DNA of 64,000 nucleotides from Adineta ricciae. Taxonomy: Eukaryota; Rotifera; Eurotatoria; Adinetida; Adinetidae. Each line of letters begins with the position of its first letter. The first letter of the stretch is position 1. Below are positions 59,396-64,000 of the stretch, one piece after another. Both the position numbers and the translations under genes were made by a program. The stretch is from positions 310,001-374,000 of the forward strand of contig CAJNOJ010000001.1 of assembly GCA_905250025.1 (NCBI GenBank), given 5' to 3'. The notes under the pieces are model-generated. The model saw only the letters and a program-made list of their open reading frames with translations, was not told where the DNA came from and ran no database searches.

Positions 59396-62300
59396 TTAGT
59401 GTTCGACCTCTCCGTCATCATGTTCATCTTCGGGGGGTTGTTGAGGTTGCTGCTCCTGCTGCTGCTGTTGTTGTTGTTGTTCCTGTCGCTCTTCTTCCGA
59501 TTCATCATCATCTTTAACTACCGCTACTTTTCTTTTTCGGCCACGTTTGGATACTTCACCATTTGTCGTTATGGGTGTGATCGGTGTTCGTACAGTACGA
59601 GCTCGTCGTCCTGATGTACGAGGAGTTGTTGTTGACGTTTCTGCTGCAGCTGGAGTCGATGGTGTTGCTGTGGCAGTAACTGCTGTGGACATTGATTCAT
59701 TTGACGGTATTTCGATAAGACCAGCATCTAATTGCTGACGAAGGTCTTTGTAAACTTTGCCGATTAAAATCGAATCTTCGAAAATTAACGACGTTTCACA
59801 ATTGAACGTTTGAGCATTCTGTACTAGTAATTCAATGTCGGCTTCGAATTCATCTAGACTTGAATAACGATAGGTATCGATTTTTCGTCGTATACGCTGA
59901 AAATCAATTGGATCTTGTATAGTTTGATAATAGATCGGCAATTGCTTCTGACCAGGTAAACGTATGAATGGCTGTGCTAGTTGTCGATTATCTTCCGTGC
60001 GATAGGCTAAAATACGTTCGAGAATTGCTCGACATTGAGGTGCAACTTTAGGATCAACCGATTGTAAACGTTTTTTAACACTACCACGTTTTGATCCAAG
60101 GTTATTATGATTAGCCATTGGCGTTGAAGGATTGTCAAATGACGAACGTGCTTCCGTTTCATCAAGATCGATATCATCATCTTGTGACGATAATAGAGCG
60201 CTTTTTCGTGATTGTTTTCGCACGCGTTTTTGCTCGACGGCATCGTCTAAATTGCCTTCTTCGAGTGCTTGAAGAAATTCTCGTTCGGTTAAATTATCGC
60301 TGTAATCAACATCTTTACGTTGTCGACGACCTTTACCGAAATCTTCATCGTTCTCGAGAGTCTTTTCCACTTCTTCAACATCATTTTTCAACCATTCTGG
60401 TAGTTCATCTTCAGTGATCAGACGACTGACTTTCATTTTACGATGAATGCTTGGTGTTGCTTGTGAAAAGTCCACATCCTCTTCATCTTCCAGATCATCT
60501 AATGGTGAGGGAGTGGTTTCATCATTGGTCGTCGTTGTTGTGGTCGTTTCTTCTCCACCTCGAGTACCATCATCATCACTTTGATCCATAAATTCTGTAG
60601 TTGATTTACTAAAATAAACCAAACGATGAGAAAAGGTATTTTCACAATTGTGCACTTACTTTTCTTTCGAAGAAGTTTTTGCCGCTTGATCCGTTGAATC
60701 TTCATTATCACTATCCTTCTTCTGACGTTTGACTCGAGGTGTAATTGGCTTATTGCCGGTGTTTGCTGTCGATGGTGTAGCATCGGATAGTTTCCAATTT
60801 CGACGTTCATTTGCGCCATCGCCACCACTACCAACGCCATGTAAAGCTTCGTATTCTCGTCGAGCAACATCCATACGATTGAACAGATTGAATTCCGCTT
60901 CAGTTCGAGCAATCATCTACATCGAAAGAAATTCGCTTTGAATTCTGATTTTATACTTTAAATTGTGAAATCTAGTACGGTTCAGAAATTCTACGGTCAA
61001 GAGCACTCTAAATCCTTGCAAGAACCGATCGATAGGATCATTTTGAATAAACAATCAAGATGAAAGTGTCAACCGATAACATCATTCAATTAGAAATATT
61101 AATTTCAAATTTGTTCATTGACCTTTGACTGCGACTTCTATCAGCAAATGGGGTCTCATCACAGAGAGAAAAAAAATGACATACCTGATTGAGAATTTCG
61201 TCATCAGGTATATCTTCGTCATCATCTTTACATTCCTCGTCGACTTCCATCAATTGTGCCAGATAATCGTGTCGTTCACTCGACGTCGACGATCGATTGA
61301 ACATACCAGCTTGAATAACCTTTTCATCAACGTTTAATTTGTACCTTGCACATGCTAAGATCTTTTCTTCGACGGTATTCACAGTCATTAATCGTAACAC
61401 TCGTACTTCGTTCTTTTGTCCGATACGATGTGCCCGATCTTGTGCTTGCTGGTCTTGATGCGGATTCCAATCGGAATCAAATAGAATAACTGTATCAGCA
61501 CGTTGTAAATTCAAACCAACACCGCCAGCTCGTGTCGATAGTAGAAAGATGAAACAGTTTATACTATCATCATTAAAACTTCGTAATAATTCACCTCGAT
61601 CGTCAGCTTTCGTCGTACCGTCCAGTCGCAAATATGTATAGTTACGATAAGCAAAATAAATTTCTAATAAATCCATGACAGCTGTCATTTGACAAAACAT
61701 AAGAATTTTATGTCCCGAAGCCTTTAATTTTGGTAAAATACGATCAAGTAATTCGAATTTGCCCGACACACGAAACAAATCGGGACCATCGATAATACCC
61801 GTTTTGTAGCCAAGTGATTGAGCTAGTCGATCTTCGATTTCTTCGAAAAGGAATGGGTGATTGCAAATTTTACGCAGTTGCATTAATTTATTCATTAAAG
61901 CTCGACGACCACCTTTGCCATTTTGATTTTCAATGATTAGTGTACGATTCTTCGACATGGCATGATAGAGACAACGTTGTAATGCAGATAATTCGCACTT
62001 AATTGTGTATTCAACCTAAACATAGACCAATAATATGGAAGAATTGGTTTCTCAATGATACGAACCTTATCTGGCAATTGAGATTCAACTTCTTTTTTAA
62101 GTCGTCGAAGAAGAAATGGCCGTAGAACTTTATGTAAACGTCGAATGATCAACAATGTTTCCTCATGATTCAATTCGACCTTTTCACTTGGTAATGTTGC
62201 GAACGGTGCATTGAACCAGTCTGTAAACGTGGTCGCCGATTTAAATATCGTCGGGAGAATAAAATTCAACAACGCCCATAACTCTGGTAAATTGTTTTGT

Positions 62301-64000
62301 AATGGAGTTCCAGTAAGCAATAGACGATGAGAAGCATTATTGTAATATGTATTTAAAATTTGCGTTAATTTACAATGGTGATTTTTCATTCGATGACCTT
62401 CATCGACGATTAAATATTTCCATGGTGCTTTTGATAAAACCGCACGATCCCGCATTATATATTCATAAGTAGTCAATAAAACATTAAAACGATTTGCACG
62501 TATTGTCTGAGCAAGCATTTTGCGTACGTGTGGTAAACCTTTATATTGAATCACGCCAACTTCTGGTGCCCAACGTTGAAATTCCGATGCCCAATTCGAT
62601 AGAGTTGATAGTGGTACAATAATCAACGATGGGCCCGGATTTTTCTTATAATCGATCAAATGTACAATTAAAGCAATTGTTTGAATAGTTTTTCCCAAGC
62701 CCATCTCATCGGCAAGGATACCATTGAGGTTATTATTGTATAGTGAAACAAGCCATTCGAGACCTTGTAATTGATAGGGTTTCAGTTGACCGCCAATAAG
62801 CATCTTGGATTGTTCGGTGATGGGCTCGCGAATTCGATGTGCAATTGAATAGTAGGATTCTTTCGCATCGTATTCGTCATCTTCATTCGTGGCTGCTATT
62901 TTGACAGCGTCACGAATAGCTTCATCATTACCTGTTTGATCAATATTTTCTCTGAAACAAAAAACAGAATAAGTCACATTAGTAGAATTTGTCAATAGAC
63001 TTACGGTGGCCGCTGTTCTCCATCTGTTACTGTTGTTGTTGTTGTTTCTGGTGGGTTAACAACTGTCGTAACAGATTCTTCCGGCTTGTCAGAAAGATTT
63101 TTAGCTGGTCTTCCTCGACTACGATTGACTTGTTGATGTTGTCGCACTAGTTGTTTTAAATTATCAATGTATGCATCAGTTTGTGATAATAACAATGATA
63201 AACGTGCATCTTTCTTTTCGTCAACTAGTTTTCGATAACCTTCTTCATCTTCATTCATCAAACGTTTAATACGTTCTTTCTCTTTACGTTCTTTTTCTTT
63301 CAATAATTCTCGTTCACTATTAGCAAAATAGGTTTGTATAGCTTTGCTCATTCGCGTCGTGGTCAATGCTAATTGACGATGATATTCACGAAATTCACGC
63401 GCATGATTTTGAACAGCATTGAGAAAGTCCTGATGTTTAGCACGTTGGCGTTGTTCGATATCAATTTTACGTTGACGTTCGTACTGTTCAGTTGCACGTG
63501 CTTCACGAAGATGATGACGTTTCGGACGTTTGTATGCACGAGGATTGAGAGCTGTTTGAATTAATGTATCTTTCTATATGAAATTATGAAATAGAAGAAA
63601 AGGAAAATATGAATGAATGAACAATCGCGAACCTTCATGGTGTTGAGAACCTCCCCACGAAGTTGTTTTTGAAATTGAAGTAACTTGAGTGATTTCAGTT
63701 CGATTAACGCTTGTGTTCGTAAATCAATACTCATTTGTGCTGGCATATGTTCGAGCTCTTGAAGACGATTCGAAATACGATTAAGAACACTAAAAGATTG
63801 AGAAGAAAAAACACACAAGCGCTTTTACTTAAGATCAATATTAAGCTTTCATTCTACCGTTTTTCTCGTTCTTGTTGAACATACAATGGATTGAGACCAA
63901 TTGGATGTTGACGGATACGTGCCGGAGTTTCATCTCCATTGTGTTTATTGATTTCGTTGACTCCTACTAACCATTGATACATATTCGTTGCTGATGAGAA
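59396..64000 (-). CDS. SMARCA4: BRM/BRG1-type SWI/SNF ATPase (SMARCA2/4), N-terminus outside window
   Basis: The gene runs off the right edge, so the QLQ region is missing. An HSA domain begins near 63560 ([20 protein letters not shown]). The Snf2 ATPase follows: motif [11 protein letters not shown] near 62690, DEGH box near 62405, LTGTPLQN near 62310 and the C-lobe [11 protein letters not shown] near 61430. After EILNQ the [16 protein letters not shown] segment continues the family order, then an acidic region and a bromodomain ([20 protein letters not shown], then NAQTFN) at about 59720-60030. The C-terminus is polyQ- and Glu-rich and ends at 59396. SWI/SNF remodels nucleosomes in the nucleus. 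BRM and BRG1 cannot be separated here. Confidence 0.95.

Noticed and set aside
59399-59614. Plus-strand Leu-rich frame
   Set aside because: Antisense of the polyQ and charged C-terminus of the remodeller gene.

Overview
This is a window of a gene-dense, AT-rich animal genome. Nearly all genes are split by very short GT-AG introns, mostly 45-65 nt. It carries clear metazoan orthologues (DEPDC5, SGTA, ZIC, HSPBAP1, SMARCA2/4, LSM14, THOC7, POLG2, VAMP, an allatostatin/galanin-type receptor). Compact introns, a microbial-type PARG, a YHGT-containing protein and large orphan membrane proteins suggest a bdelloid rotifer such as Adineta or Rotaria. That assignment is an inference; no marker here proves it.

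Layout. 1-260 holds the first exon of a Rab GTPase. 604-7331 is a full DEPDC5 gene (GATOR1 subunit). 7.6-13.2 kb has a tRNA-Gly, a ZZ zinc-finger gene, a 94-residue orphan, SGTA and a papain-family protease. 13.2-15.7 kb shows no gene. A peptide GPCR follows, then two intron-containing tRNA-Ser genes.

18.7-29.6 kb is the unusual part. It is a cluster of small secreted-peptide genes on both strands, with relatives at 43.1-43.8 kb. Each gene has a signal-peptide exon, one or more variable propeptide exons and a last exon coding a short two-cysteine core (C-x-N-G-x-[VI]-T-I-x-[ND]-G-x-I-x-C in the main branch). Every intron is in phase 1, so exons can be added or lost without changing frame. Several upstream regions share TATA, AP-1 (TGAGTCA) and CRE (TGACGTCA) sequences. 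Duplicated blocks, a dead peptide exon, a decayed DUF4781-like gene and single-N joins lie among them. I regard this as the best candidate for an undescribed system: a fast-evolving, possibly inducible secreted-peptide arsenal.

30-46 kb returns to ordinary genes: a YHGT-fold protein, POLG2, THOC7, VAMP, a ZIC transcription factor and a long coiled-coil protein. A third intron-containing tRNA-Ser, an inverted pair of peptide genes and a microbial-type poly(ADP-ribose) glycohydrolase follow. 46-64 kb holds an orphan multi-domain membrane protein, LSM14, a HAD-like protein, a secreted Ala/Lys-rich protein, a chitin-binding protein with five peritrophin-A domains, HSPBAP1 and most of a BRM/BRG1 chromatin remodeller that runs off the right edge.

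Neighbouring housekeeping genes do not form one pathway. Exon coordinates were assigned by eye from splice sites and frame continuity; no alignment was run.
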